A stretch of 64,000 nt of DNA from Agarophyton chilense (GCA_030374765.1 JARGXX010000016.1:62001-126000), one strand, 5' to 3'. Counted from the first letter of the stretch, positions 45,021 to 56,555 are shown. A program made the numbers and translations. Notes: generated by a model from the sequence alone, not told the origin.

Positions 45021-47042
45021 TCATAATTTCGCTGTGGCGTGTGGAACCGCACGCTCACTCTTACAACTCATGGCAGCTGCAGAGATACCCTTTTTGATAG
45101 CATCGTCTTCACAGTCTCCAGCAGCTAGAGCTGCTATGCAAACCCCAGCGAAACAATCCCCGGCGCCCGTGGTGTTTTCCAATCCACCCCCAACTCCGAC
45201 AGCATCAAAATCATTGATCTGCAATAGACCTTCAGCGAAAGAGTAGCGTCGCACACCATGCTCCCCTCGGGTACACAACACAGAAGCTCCATCTTTGCAA
45301 GCGCTTAGTAAGGAAGTGGCACATTCATCAAGCCCACCATGACAATTTAGCTCGCGAGCTATTTCTTGAAGCTCTGCTTCGTTTGGGGAGACATATTTTA
45401 CAGCGTGAAGTGTACTTGCTTGTACTATTCGCGTGCATTTGTGAAGACTCGTAGGTTCGTACCATACCGGAACACCAGCTTCGTAACATTGTAATACGAC
45501 TTCGCGCAGCTGAGAAGGATTAAAATTAGCGTCGACGAGAGCAATACGAGCCGTTTTCAGCGCCATATTAATATCTCGATATGCATCTTTGGCAATTGGA
45601 ACTCCTTCCTGATATTCACCTCCGAACATATCGGTCAAATCTGCTACGGCAACCTAATAAAGATAAGCGTAGAGTTCATGGTGAAATGTTAGTGATAAAG
45701 AAAAGGAAATAAATAAAGTCTCTCAATAGCTGCTCACTCAGTACTAACATACCGAGAGATCTCCGCGGTGATCATGTACGATGCAAACGATGCCAGAGCG
45801 TTTACCAGAGTATCGACGAATATGTGCCGTGCTCATTTGAGCATCCTTCATAAATTGCAGCAATATATCCGCTGCGGCATCATCGCCCACACACGAAACA
45901 AAAGTTATGTGCGCATTTCCAAGAGTACTGGCAGCTTGAGCAATATTACGACCGACTCCACCAGCACAAACACGAATTACGCCAATATTAGACGTGTGTG
46001 GCAATAAAACAGAACCAGGATCACAATGTACATCAAGAGCTGTTCCCCCTACGACAAGTACATGAGGTCGCTTCTCTTCTAGTTGCACGGCAGATGTATG
46101 GTGCGTCTCTATCTGTGACAGATGTACAGCAACGCGCGCCGCAACTGCCACATTGTTTTCCGCCAAAGCGACATTTGCTCGCACCGAGACACCGCCAGTG
46201 AGCTCTGCGACTCGTTTGAGAAGAAACGGTGTGACTTGGTTTGAAGCCAAATTTTGTCCTGAAAGCTCAACTAAAGCACGTTGTTCAGCCTTTTGAATAA
46301 GCTGAGTATCGACATCATACTGAGCTGGAATAGGAACAGCAAGTAACATGCCAGACCTCAACCCCAGCGCAATAGCTCCAGAGAACACCTTAGCGGCATC
46401 TCGCTCAGATTGAAGCCTGACTGGTGCTCTCTCAGATGACGAACGATGCAAGAAACCCGGAAACGTATCGGACCGCAGAACTAATGTGGTAACAGAGGCA
46501 GTCTCCAACAACTCAAGCGTGTTTCGTATGTCGAGGATGGATTTTACCCCTGCCGACACGACAAGCTGGGGTATAGATGCCAACGCTGGAATATCGGCCG
46601 AAATATCCAACGGGTGTGGCACACCTTTGTGCACGCCTCCTATGCCGCCCGTCGCAAACACTTTTATACCAGCCGCAGCGGAAAGGAACATGGTAGAAGC
46701 AACAGTTGTAGCTCCATCTTGCTTGAGCGCCATTGCGACTGGAATATCTCTTATGCTCAATTTACGCACGTTCCGTGAGCGACAGAGATGAATGAGTTGC
46801 TCGTCGGATAGACCGATGCAAGGAACGCCGTGCAATACTGCGACAGTTGCTGGAATGGCTCCATTGGAACGAGCGACTGACTGAAAGTGAAATGCGGCTC
46901 GTTCGTTGGCAGGACGGGGAAGACCATGGGCAAGGATAGTTGATTCAAGGGCGATGACTGCACTGCCGCGGGAAAGGGCATCGCGGACGGAGGGATGGAT
47001 GTTTAATACTGGCTTTTTGAGGGCAGCCTTGTTGGCGTCCAT
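45021..47042 (-). CDS. Bifunctional pseudouridine-5'-phosphate glycosidase / PfkB-family pseudouridine kinase, two exons
   Basis: Exon 1 is 47042-45753 and exon 2 45653-45021, with a 99-base intron 45752-45654 (GTATGT donor, TTATTAG acceptor, CACTAAC branch-like site) that joins ...GDLS to VAVADLTDM in phase 0; total 640 residues. Residues about 15-310 are PsuG (IdgA) with IALESTILAHGLPRPAN (30-46), TGGIGGVHKG and VSAGVKSILDIRNTLE, including the Schiff-base Lys region. Residues about 330-640 are a PfkB kinase: HVLVVGGTALDVH, GGVGRNIAQAASTLG and the catalytic ENTTGAGDCFAG near the end. Together they phosphorylate pseudouridine and cleave it to uracil and ribose-5-phosphate. Such fusions are known in animals, fungi and protists. 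No organelle targeting signal was noted. Confidence 0.88.
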
Positions 47043-47551
47043 GGCACCATGACGGGAAGAAGACGAGGCGGAGCGGAGCTATGCTTGTGGTGGTAGTAAC
47101 GCTTTGCAGATCACCGAGGTTAAAGACGTCATCAATATGATCGATCTTCTGTATTGTTTCAAAATTTAAATCAAAATTTAGTTTCAAGGGGGCCTCTCGC
47201 TTCGCCGACGCAGATGCTCTTTGGCGGAATAGCGATACTGGAATAAAAGGTTGCACTTCGTTCAGTAGTGCCCCGAATCTGCTCCCTCTCTTCCAGTGCG
47301 AGGACCGCGTCATGATGCGGGTTCATTTCTATGAAAGGTCTTGAGCTCATGTTGATGAGAGAATCTTTTATTTTTATATGACTCTTGCCTTAGAATGTAC
47401 GTATTATCGTGTGACAGCACGACTAAAACAGAACGAGAACATGAATTGGACAGGGCGATTATGTACAGCACACTTTGCTTTGGCAAGTCTGGGGGGTATC
47501 TGCAACTCTCCATATGGAAAGGAAATACATACATTCCTATTTCATCCCCAA
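47043..47551. other. Intergenic region between PsuG-PfkB and the lactonase-like gene
   Basis: Both genes are on the minus strand, so this should hold the PsuG-PfkB promoter and the lactonase-like gene's 3' untranslated region is to its right. Short frames only; nothing else recognised. Confidence 0.4.
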
Positions 47552-48739
47552 TCACCACAACGGAACCACTGAAGTCGGAGTCGATACATTCAGAGTCATT
47601 GCTGGGTATGGCCTCAAAGTCCCCCATTGTTTCTCTCTTTCGATGAGAACAAGACTATCAGAATCCCGATGAACCGCAGCAATAAAACTCGTACATCTTC
47701 CCTTGAACTTTACGCCTTCGATGAGATTAAAATCTCTTGGATGTACTCCAAACGTGCTCCACATTCCGATCTTGTACAGGATATCACCAGTACGACGTTG
47801 AAGTCTATATCCCACAACCGCTCCGTCAGTGGTACCAGGATACCTCACTGAAACGTATAAAAAGCGTCCATCTCTTGTCGTACGTATAGCTGCAAGGGTT
47901 ACGTCATCGGGTTTGTTGTCAAGAACATCTATCATGTGCCTGAGAGACAACCCGTCTCTTGATGGCTTCAATACTCCAATGGACACGGAAACTTCGTTCA
48001 GAACATAAAGCGTATCGGACTTGGTGTGTTTTACAGCATGGCGAGGTCCATCCGTGATTCGGAATGGCACCTTGCTGATCAGCGACAGTTTTCCAGTGCG
48101 GAAATTCAAACCGAAGTACCACACTAGATTCGACCCTGCATCACAAACGACTACACCTTCTCCGTAGGGAAGTACAATATGTGGATGGGGTTGGCCGAAC
48201 ATAGGACCCAAAGTCATATTTGTTGCTATTTCCGAAGCAAGTTCATCAGGTACGATAAAGGAATCAGCACGCGTGAAGGTGTCTCCTCGGTTGATGTATG
48301 TGTCAAAAGAGCTGAGGAAGTTGGCGCCCAGTACGATGCTTCCTGAATGTACAGTGACATAAGTCGTGAAAAACCCCGTCGCATTAGCGAACGTAGATGA
48401 AATTGGCTGTCTATCCTTCGACAAAAGAATCCTTGTTACTGATCCATTGTACCGAAAGAGCGGGCTGAAGTTCTCGTTGGCGACGTAGAGAAACGGTTCT
48501 TTCACAGCCACATAAGACGGATTTTCATTCGTGATAGAAGTGTTTAGTACTTGAGTTAGACTCAGCTCGTCTTTTTCGTAATCGACAATATAAACACCTT
48601 CACCCTTCGATTCAAGGAACCAAGCATGATTCGTATAGCTTCCCAGAGCAAGGCTGAATGTCGAAGAACATCCTGGGGGATACAGGCCGACAGATAGTTC
48701 AAGCAAAGCGAATAAGGTTACGGCACGTGCGACGGTGTT
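47552..48739 (-). CDS. Secreted lactonase-family (6-phosphogluconolactonase-like) beta-propeller protein
   Basis: 395 residues from the ATG at 48739 (MNTVARAVTLFALLELSVGL), which places a signal peptide at the N-terminus. An in-frame ATG at 48781 would add 14 residues ahead of it and weaken the signal, so the internal start is preferred. The body has about seven repeated beta-propeller blades; FLYVANENF (about blade 2), FGQPHPHIVLPYGEGVVVCD, the family hallmark DGPRHAVKHTKSDTLYVLNE and RFLYVSVR match the lactonase/YbhE family (PF10282). Members include bacterial 6-phosphogluconolactonase and muconate-lactonising relatives; a secreted eukaryotic copy may hydrolyse another lactone or simply bind. 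N-x-S/T sites fit a secretory route. Substrate cannot be told. Confidence 0.8.
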   Translation of the reverse strand, partial: NTVARAVTLFALLELSVGLYPPGCSSTFSLALGSYTNHAWFLESKGEGVYIVDYEKDELSLTQVLNTSITNENPSYVAVKEPFLYVANENFSPLFRYNGSVTRILLSKDRQPISSTFANATGFFTTYVTVHSGSIVLGANFLSSFDTYINRGDTFTRADSFIVPDELASEIATNMTLGPMFGQPHPHIVLPYGEGVVVCDAGSNLVWYFGLNFRTGKLSLISKVPFRITDGPRHAVKHTKSDTLYVLNEVSVSIGVLKPSRDGLSLRHMIDVLDNKPDDVTLAAIRTTRDGRFLYVSVRYPGTTDGAVVGYRLQRRTGDILYKIGMWSTFGVHPRDFNLIEGVKFKGRCTSFIAAVHRDSDSLVLIEREKQWGTLRPYPAMTLNVSTPTSVVPLW

Positions 48740-50032
48740 CATGTTGAAAAGATTGGGTGTACCGGAAGATGCCAATCTCACTTTGGAAGAACGAGCAGAC
48801 TAAAACCGAGGCCTTTTATGCTTCGACGAGATCTCGAAGAGAGCTTTAAACTCCTAGAGGGAGCTCGCCTAGAGGCTGTGTGCACTGTATTCTAACCTGC
48901 TGGAAAGAAAAATACAAATGCAAGACGTGCTTGTGAAATGAATGAATCCGTTTTTCTTGATGACGAGTCTCGGAGATACATACTGTACAGTAGGGGTTCC
49001 AGAAGGCGTGTTTGAAACAATAGGAGAAATATTAACTAATGAAGAAACAGCGAAACATTCCTTGGTGGTTTTATGAATGGACCTGGCAACAATGACAGGT
49101 AGTGTTGCCAAAATCACTTCGAGTGAAATGACGGTAAATGCCTTGGAGGGAAACGGGGAACATATAGTTCCGGCTTACATAGTTTGATGGATTGATGCAG
49201 ATGCAACAAAAGGTTTTCACTCTCCACGAAGAGCCACGCTCGTCGTTAAGATGGTCTCAAGAATGCGTGAAAGAGAATGAAGCGCGAATACTACATTGGT
49301 AAAAGTAAACTATGTTCTCGTGGTGTGCTATGAGCGAAGGCAAAAAGGATGTGCCTCATTTTCTTTGCGAATCCGAACCCTTTGTTTCTAAGCAGCGTAG
49401 CTTTCTCTCTGTACTCTAGAGAGAAATGGAAGACGCATTCTCTAGAGAGAGATACAAGATGCATGGATTATTCGCTTCAGATTGTATGCCCATCGTTGTT
49501 GTAAAAGAATACTTTTGACACGAGGATTTTTGAAAGTCAGACCCGGACCTGGATGTTCGCAATGTGTCACTCCAAATTATCTTGATCGAGAGGATGGTTT
49601 CGGGTGTACTGTCTTTTTTCTGGTGCCACCCTGCAACACCAAATAGATACGATGGCTCGAGGTTCTCAAAAGATCCGCCCTATATGTTGAAGTTGCTCAT
49701 AAAGAGATTGCTGCCGAAATGCCAATAAGTTCCGAGTACAAATCATCATCACCATGTCACTTGTCACAATGCCTTTGTTTCATACGTGTCCTTCACCTAC
49801 GTCATGCATCTGCCTCCAAATTATTCAGTGCTAAGGATTCTTAGAGAGTAACCTTCATCGTCATCAATGTGCCGTCATAAATGCAACTGACGCAGGATAT
49901 CTTTTAAACTTCGCTTGCCGAACGCCGATTGAAAATTGATGTTCACGGAGTTTCCAGCAAAAACCCTGAGCGCCACGTCGGGGTGCAATGGGGTAGAGGC
50001 AAAAGAGTTCAAGTAGATCTGAAAGAAAACAC
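48740..50032. other. Intergenic stretch of about 1.3 kb
   Basis: Frames up to about 82 codons without motifs. A short inverted repeat, ACTCTAGAGAGAAATGG with CTCTAGAGAG 30 bases on, lies near 49,420-49,455. Nothing else recognised. Confidence 0.4.
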
Positions 50033-50989
50033 TTAAACATTGTGGAAACTTCGCCCATAGCATGTCGGCATCAGTAACATCGGATCGATGTGAGATATCT
50101 TCCTTTTCTTGTCGAGCAATACAGCGTTGATATCATTTTGTGTGGGGTCGCCCAAGATGTATATTTGTTGAATCTTCCTCTTTCGGTTTCCCCGAGGATG
50201 ATCGTATCCCGTTTGGTAGAAAAAGAAACGGTCTTCCTCGAATGAGCGACCTGTATTTAAAGCATGAGATGCGAAAATCTCCGTCTCCGCGAGCTTGTCA
50301 TGCTTCACTAGCTTGTTCCTCCGTCGTAGTCCATTGTCGTCCGTTCCGCATAACATACAACCCGCGAAGCAAGTGGGCCCCGTTCCCACAGGGTCTTGGA
50401 TATGATGTTTTTCTTCCTCTTTGTTCCGAAACTCTTTGACAACGCGTCCTAAGACAGTAGGCACCGGCCGTGGGCCTGGTAGAGGCGTTTCTGATCTGTT
50501 CCTCTCGTGCAAGTTTGCGTGGTAGTCTCGGGCACTCAAGATGTTTTCGTAATGCTTGTTGTGGTAGGCATGTTTACGTTTTTTCTGCTGTGTGAACCAT
50601 TCCGGGAACACTCTAGTTTCTTGTTGGTTTCTGATTGGAGAGTGGAAGCCGTTTCTTATTAACTCTTGGTTCTTCAGCGCCCAGTATCCGTTCCGGTACA
50701 ACTTACTCCATCTTTTTCGCGGAGGAACGTGTCCTTCTTGGATGATCGGTATCGTCTTGGAATCCTCAGCATCAACACCATGATCGAATGGCTCAAACAG
50801 CTTTCGCACAGAATCATATGACAGCTTTTCAATCCAGGGCGTCAGGGACTTGGACAAATCTTGCAATACATTGGTGATGACGTTCCGTTCTATTTTCTTT
50901 ACAAAGCCCTTCTGCTTGGTAGCTTTACAAATATAAGGTATAGTTTTCTTCAAGCCCTGCTTCGCGAGCCCGAATACTCTCTTCAGCAT
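50033..50989 (-). CDS. Unrecognised basic 318-residue protein
   Basis: ATG-started single frame, unusually rich in Lys, Arg and His. The N-terminus (MLKRVFGLAKQGLKKTIPYI) could be an amphipathic organelle-targeting helix. The middle has RKRWSKLYRNGYWALKNQEL and a long charged stretch. A Cys cluster, CFAGCMLCG, lies near residue 210. The last 80 residues include FFFYQTGYDHPRGNRKRKIQ and QIYILGDPTQNDINAVLLDK. No transmembrane helix. No family recognised; a nucleic-acid-binding or organelle protein is possible from the charge alone. The frame spacing and length favour a real gene. Confidence 0.55.
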   Translation of the reverse strand: MLKRVFGLAKQGLKKTIPYICKATKQKGFVKKIERNVITNVLQDLSKSLTPWIEKLSYDSVRKLFEPFDHGVDAEDSKTIPIIQEGHVPPRKRWSKLYRNGYWALKNQELIRNGFHSPIRNQQETRVFPEWFTQQKKRKHAYHNKHYENILSARDYHANLHERNRSETPLPGPRPVPTVLGRVVKEFRNKEEEKHHIQDPVGTGPTCFAGCMLCGTDDNGLRRRNKLVKHDKLAETEIFASHALNTGRSFEEDRFFFYQTGYDHPRGNRKRKIQQIYILGDPTQNDINAVLLDKKRKISHIDPMLLMPTCYGRSFHNV

Positions 50990-51249
50990 TGCGTGTGTCC
51001 TGATTCTGGAGAGACAGAGAAGCTTGTGATTGTAAAAAGAGGTGGGTGGATCTCAGCGGCCGATGGGCAGTTGGTCCAAGAGGGAACGTCTCAAGTATGA
51101 TTTTTGAACATAATGACGTTGTGGTGAGGAGAGTTCCGACTTTGCGCCGTTGCTTCGAATTCATTAGTCTCGATGCCGAGGTATGCATAACATTTCATTG
51201 CGAGTTGACATTCGACGTAGATGAAAGACAAATGTAGAAGTCGAATTAG

Positions 51250-52006
51250 ATGGCAAGCAAAACTAGAAGTCACAGGATACCTGTCCCGCTTATGATTGCA
51301 GCTTTGCTAGTCACAGAGGACGCTTTTTATGTCACACAAGATCGACGTGGAATAGCCGTATCTTTGAAGAAGGATAGCAACGCGTTGCACAGTCACCCAT
51401 GCGTCTGCAAACATTCTGGGTCAGGCATACATCGACGGGAATCGGGAACCTTTGCAACAAGCTTGGACTTAATTTTCATGGACTTCTCGCTTCTCTCTCA
51501 ATGGTGGTTCAGTCACATTGACTTTTTGTTTGACGTCGAGGGCTGGAAGTTCTATCGACTCCTTCATGGTCTTTCTGAGAGAAAGCCCTGTTCTTTTTCC
51601 AAATTTGTTTTGGAAGCATCTCAATCCAGACGCGGATGGTTTTGGCATCGATTGTGGCAAAACGCCTATTCACCTGACCTCTTGGTGAAAAGAACTATCT
51701 TGTGCCTGCAATGCGCACAAATTCCTACTAGAGTCTACAATAATTATCTTGTCCTTGGAACTGAATGGGTTTTTACCAACTTTGCAAAAAAGGCGTGGTA
51801 TCAGGGTATCAGGTAAGGAACTTTAATGATAGGTTTTCGACAAGTTGGCAGTGTTTGGGTATCATGTATGCTAATGACGAAATCAACGCAGATCATCTGG
51901 TTGTTCAGGTCTGTTTCTAAACGATTTCGGTAAAAATGGAGCGACTTGCGACCTTCGACCCGACCTTCGACCCGACCTGCGACCCGTCCTGCGACCCGTC
52001 CTGTAA
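51250..52006 (+). CDS. Candidate two-exon gene with a C-terminal LRPD/LRPV repeat
   Basis: Exon 1 (51250-51812) opens with ATG and runs 187 codons; it would stop at once at a TAA that is itself part of a good splice donor (AG|GTAAGG). A 79-base intron (51813-51891) with a CTAAT branch-like site and CAACGCAG acceptor joins it in frame to exon 2 (51892-52006), giving 225 residues. Exon 2 reads into a 12-base tandem repeat and encodes LRPDLRPDLRPVLRPV. A hydrophobic segment VPLMIAALLVTEDAFYV lies near the N-terminus and aromatic residues are frequent (SQWWFSHIDFLFDVEGWKFY). No family recognised. The splice model is by inspection only; without it the product would be 188 residues. Confidence 0.35.
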
Positions 52007-52032
52007 CCCGTCCTGCAACCCGTCCTGCGACC
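51955..52032. repeat. 12-base minisatellite, about six and a half copies
   Basis: Unit GCGACCCGTCCT and variants repeat head to tail. Because 12 is a multiple of three, every frame gives a four-residue repeat (LRPV and TRPA on the plus strand, GRVA on the minus strand). Confidence 0.85.
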
Positions 52033-53907
52033 ACAATGCTTAAGATCGCTATCCTTCGGTGTTTTATGCGTATCGAACTTGTAATAAATAGCCTCTTCAG
52101 AAAAAGCCATAGACTCTATGCCTGGGGCGCGCGCTCTGTCATTGATGGAGATTCCTCTAAGATCCCCTCTCCTATACACTGCTATACCATCTCGCTGTCC
52201 ATCAGCCTCAGAGTATGCTTTATCTTGCATTGACCCGATAACTGATGTTCTTCTATTGCACTCTGGATGTCGCTAACTCTGAGCGAAACGGAGGCGTGTC
52301 TTTTCAGGCTTATCGATCCCTGTCCTCGACCTTGGTGGAATGTCGACAAAATGCTCCGGCCTACTCGCACGATAGCCACAGGTTCAAAGCCGTCTTCGCA
52401 GAACGATGTTACTCGCATCTCCTTTCTTAGACTTTTGCACTTCGAGAAAGTTTTCCCACTTGGAGGCATTGCGAAGACAATCGGTTCTGCAGGAAGTTTC
52501 GGGGAATTTTACGTCAGCATCGATGGACTTTGAACGGATGCAGGCTGTTTCTTTTTTAGCCGACGTCACCAACGATACGAAGGTTGGAGAGAGAGAATCT
52601 GCCATGATCCTGTAGTGGTACAAGATGGTACGTACAGAGCGCCTTGTCGTGGTATACTCCTCTGCTGATAATGTATGTACAATGGATCAATGTTGAGGTT
52701 GTAATCGAAAGGAACAAGGGGTGATAGACGAAAGTCATCCATAGCGAATCTCCGAAGCAACTGAGATGAATCTTGCAATAAAGGCCATAAGCAGACAAAG
52801 AAAGTGATGATCGATGAGGATAGTGGAATTCAGTGTAATGTATGCTGCACAGATCGACAAAGAGCAATAGCGATATATGGATAGAGAACGTCGAATCAGT
52901 GGAATCTATCGATTACTACTTGGCAGAATTGACGTGGTGGCTCGCTTAGGTCTACGTGAAAGCGATAGTATGGTGACAGGGTACAAAGATAAAAATTGCC
53001 CACAAGTTTCAGCCGTGTGAGGCTGAATGTGTTAGCGACCTCATCGCAAACCAGTTTTCTACTCTAAAAGGTGTAAGAATAATCGATGTGATACACTCGT
53101 AACAAAGAAGCAAGAAATTATTATTGCGCCTCTTCTTCCTCAGTCGCTTCTGGCCTCTGGGAACATCCTTGATGAACAATTATTTGCAATTCGGTCGTAA
53201 GTGACGATACTTGCGATAAACAATAACATAGGATATACACAAAGGAAAAAATGAGCATCAGAGGGGTTTCAGTGCATGCGCTAGTGAAAAGAACGGTAGA
53301 GGGGCCCGGACATGTCAACTGACTCGGAGCTTTCGACAATTTCATCCTTTTGAAGAGAGGGTTCCACACTTATTAGGTCTGCTGATCAGGAGGTATGAGA
53401 ACTAAGAATCACACAGTTGGTCCAAACTGTAAGGAATGCAAACCTCCAGACTGAGGGACGGAAACATATTCAACTTAAGGAAAGGAAACCCTACTACAGA
53501 ATCTAAAGACGAATCAAAAGGATGTGAGCATCCGTAAAACGTGTAGTAGCTGAACTAGAAAATCGGCTGTGGAGACAATGGCTCCACATTCAATATATAA
53601 GCGGTGCTTGCTTTTGCAGAAAGTTTTCCAATTGATCAGGGTGTTCCAAGACTCTATAGCAGCCTTCAACAAGGCTATGTGCTTCTAGAGCATCCAATCT
53701 GCTAGTATGAACAATCCTGAAATGGGAAAGTCATTGTTCTCCTTAAGAGATGGATGGAACGCGTAGAATGCGAAGTGTTTGGAAGCAACCATTCAGAAGC
53801 CGACCTTCGCTTCTGAGATGTACTAGTCACGAGACCATGGGCACTCATGGGATTTTTAGCTAACCCAATATCGGCAGATAAGAAAAATGTGGGCTTTACC
53901 GAGACAA
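52033..53907. other. Stretch of 1.9 kb without a supported gene
   Basis: Frames up to 115 codons overlap on both strands (for example 52182-52469 minus and 52267-52533 plus) without family motifs. No repeat or RNA gene was recognised. Confidence 0.4.
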
Positions 53908-55179
53908 TTATCCCAGGATGACGTGATTCAGCTCAATGATTCCTACCATTTCTTCGCCTATCTCCTTCCAATTTGTGTGTCTAGCAGTAGTTGACACACT
54001 CGTGACTTCAAACGCTTTTAGGCCCGATGCGGTGTGTACGACGTAAAACTTGTTTGTTAGTAAACAGCCAAGACTGCGAATACGTTTACTCGTCATCACA
54101 ATATCCCAAACAGTCTTCTCACCCATGTTGCTTCCCAGAGCACATGAGTTCGCTGGTTTGATCACTTCCCTCATCTTGGCCGTGCACATAGCTGCACTGA
54201 CAAACCTTATTATTGACTTTTCTATTTTCTTGTCTTGGACGATATAGGTGCCTACTAAATGGTCATGTTTTCCCTGAGATCCCGGATCCATAATCGGTTT
54301 GCCATGATTTCCGAGAGACATGTTTATGTGACTGCGGACACACTCTGCCGAACCACGAAAGGTCAGGGCATATGTCACTCCGGTATCGTTTCCAGCAACC
54401 CATGTCAGCAGATAATACCAAGAAGTCAGCCCGGAGATTAACACAGACACGGCAACTTCGTATTGTCCCACATGTATCAGTACGCTTGACGCAACAGTAG
54501 ACAAGAAGAAAAGAATGTACAACAGTGAAGTTCTGATGACCGTATCTTTGTTGGAATACCAACTTCGTTTGGTGATCACGCTTTTCAGAGCAATCTGTGT
54601 TCGGACATCCATCTCATTAACACTTACATTTCTCTCTAAGGAGTTGTACACACATCGGCAACAGACCACCATACCCTCAGATATTAGAGCTGAATGGCAT
54701 GCAACGAAGATGCTATTCCGTTGCCCCCTCTTGTAACAGTACCCCTTGTTATCAGTTATTGTTCTCGTATAGCCCTTGGCGATGCTTTGCAGGTCCTCGT
54801 TGTACACCATCAGCAGTTGCCGTGTCACTTGTACTCTCGTTAACCTGTCAATACCGGTTGCACACGTTCTTACGTCCACCAAGTCCCCTTCTTTCCACTC
54901 TTCGTTTGTGTTGTATAACATAACTGATAAGGCGAGTGATGAATTCTCATTCGTTTCCATGTCATGGTTTTCAATAACTTCGGTGGTTTGTTTTGGAGTC
55001 GCGTAACTGAGGCCGGGGGAAATATCGGGATCTTCGACTTTGATAAGAGGAACGGTTCCCTGGAACCTCAAATTTACCGCCTCTTTGGCGAATTCTGTCC
55101 AGCCTGTTGCAAATCGATCGTAACACTTTCGTGAACCAACTGGAATTCGGTGCCGTCTGTACCGTGTTGGTCTAACCAT
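53908..55179 (-). CDS. Unrecognised 423-residue membrane protein with two adjacent helices
   Basis: ATG-started single frame. The N-terminal 200 residues are soluble; Cys occur in short groups (ACHSAL, VVCCRCVYN). Two hydrophobic helices follow closely, about 216-236 (TSLLYILFFLSTVASSVLIH) and about 241-262 (VAVSVLISGLTSWYYLLTWV), forming a hairpin. The C-terminal 160 residues are mixed charged and hydrophobic. A Ser/Thr/Asp-rich part lies at 60-85. No known domain is recognised. A helical hairpin with large soluble parts on one side would suit an ER- or organelle-membrane protein, but this is inference from topology alone. Confidence 0.6.
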   Translation of the reverse strand: MVRPTRYRRHRIPVGSRKCYDRFATGWTEFAKEAVNLRFQGTVPLIKVEDPDISPGLSYATPKQTTEVIENHDMETNENSSLALSVMLYNTNEEWKEGDLVDVRTCATGIDRLTRVQVTRQLLMVYNEDLQSIAKGYTRTITDNKGYCYKRGQRNSIFVACHSALISEGMVVCCRCVYNSLERNVSVNEMDVRTQIALKSVITKRSWYSNKDTVIRTSLLYILFFLSTVASSVLIHVGQYEVAVSVLISGLTSWYYLLTWVAGNDTGVTYALTFRGSAECVRSHINMSLGNHGKPIMDPGSQGKHDHLVGTYIVQDKKIEKSIIRFVSAAMCTAKMREVIKPANSCALGSNMGEKTVWDIVMTSKRIRSLGCLLTNKFYVVHTASGLKAFEVTSVSTTARHTNWKEIGEEMVGIIELNHVILG

Positions 55180-56555
55180 CGTGGTGAATATCGCCGAGAA
55201 GAGTACGGTGGAATTGCGGAGCTTCCCTCATATCGGACATCTGTAGTTCGACGAGATATATCATCCGAGAGTGAGGAAAAAGCACTATGATAGGTGTATC
55301 CATGAGCCAGCTAAGAGATTGGCCCCGTTTGCCATTTTGAGCACATATCATATGTCAAGTGCCCCATCTCGACTGTAGAAATAAAACTGATTTGGAATAC
55401 ACAAGCGATTGCATCTACAATTGCGAACTCGTCGGGCTGTAAGGGTCAGCTGAGTTCTATGTCCGCCAAGAACGGTTCTCAAATTGGCCCAGGTCGAGAA
55501 ATCCATAGGGTGCTTGCTCCGACATGAGAATTTAAGCAATATGTCTGTCTTTCTCACTCGAGACAATACTACTTCCAGAGAAGCTTGGAGTTCCAGAGAT
55601 CTTGTGTAGCAAGTAAGATTGATATCAGCTTTTTAGGGTCGAAATGAATATGGACCGAGATAAAAAGCGTTGTGGGACTTCATTCCAAGGCTGTGAACAT
55701 TCAAGCCCCAGCCATCCCGAACAGGATTCGTTCGCCGGCCCAATTTGTCAAGGAATTTACAGGTTCTTGATGATACGAGATTCCACACCCACTGTTACTA
55801 AAAACAACTGAGGAAACCCGGCGCAACTTCGCTGGCTCTACACTGCATCGAGCTTACAGCAGTAGCGTACTAGAAGTTTACTTTGAACCAGTCGGGGCTT
55901 GAAACCCAAGACCCCTGCATCTGGGCCCTTAACTGTTATAAACAACCAAGCGAATTCGGCACAACTTCGCTGGTCTTCACAAGATACAGCTGAACACTGC
56001 AACTTATGTGGGTGCACAAATAGTGTAGAAACCCTTTTGGATGTGGCCCACACGTTTTAGTATGTGAACTCTGCAACAGCGACTTTCGCGATAACTGCAC
56101 AGAGCACACGCAACAGTGGGCGAGAGCGCTACCGATAAGCGCTGAGTTAGATACTACACAGGCCAACCGGAGTGTGGAAAAGTTAGATTGAGTGAAATAC
56201 GGACGGTATCTGACGCCGAATTAAGGGTGCAGTGGTTTTCGTGGTCGTGGTTAACGTCGAAGGGATGAAGATCCGGACGGTTTAGTACTCTTACATACTC
56301 TTCAGTCCACTCAACGTACATACGCTGGTCCATCTAGTTGTAAAACCTACCGAAAGTTTTAGATGACCGACGACCTATCGAAATGGTGCTTACACTAGGC
56401 AGGAGTCTATAACCATCTTACAGTCCACAGTGCCATCCGCTCATGGCACTATACTTCGCAGAGCATGTCACTGTACATGTCACTGTACTGTCGCAATCGC
56501 TATAATGTCACCATTCCCCCATTCACTGCGACACTGTGAGACCAAGTCGAATTGC
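55180..56555. other. Intergenic stretch left of the Copia element, with a local duplication
   Basis: No supported gene. About 55,805-55,985 contains two copies, about 137 bases apart, of a motif resembling GGCGCAACTTCGCTGGCTCT preceded by CTGTTA...AAACAAC. Between them the minus strand reads AGGGGTCTTGGGTTTCAAGC, which looks like the 3' arm of a tRNA. The last few hundred bases before 56,556 probably belong to the older Copia remnant that the young Copia inserted into. Confidence 0.35.

Noticed and set aside
44842-45246. 134-codon plus-strand frame
   Set aside because: Antisense to the catalytic end of the PfkB domain.
46945-47313. Minus-strand frame upstream of the PsuG-PfkB start
   Set aside because: Overlaps the start in another register, has no targeting signal or motif, and the PsuG domain already starts near residue 15.
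52182-52533. Overlapping frames on both strands after the minisatellite
   Set aside because: Neither has recognisable features and they shadow each other.
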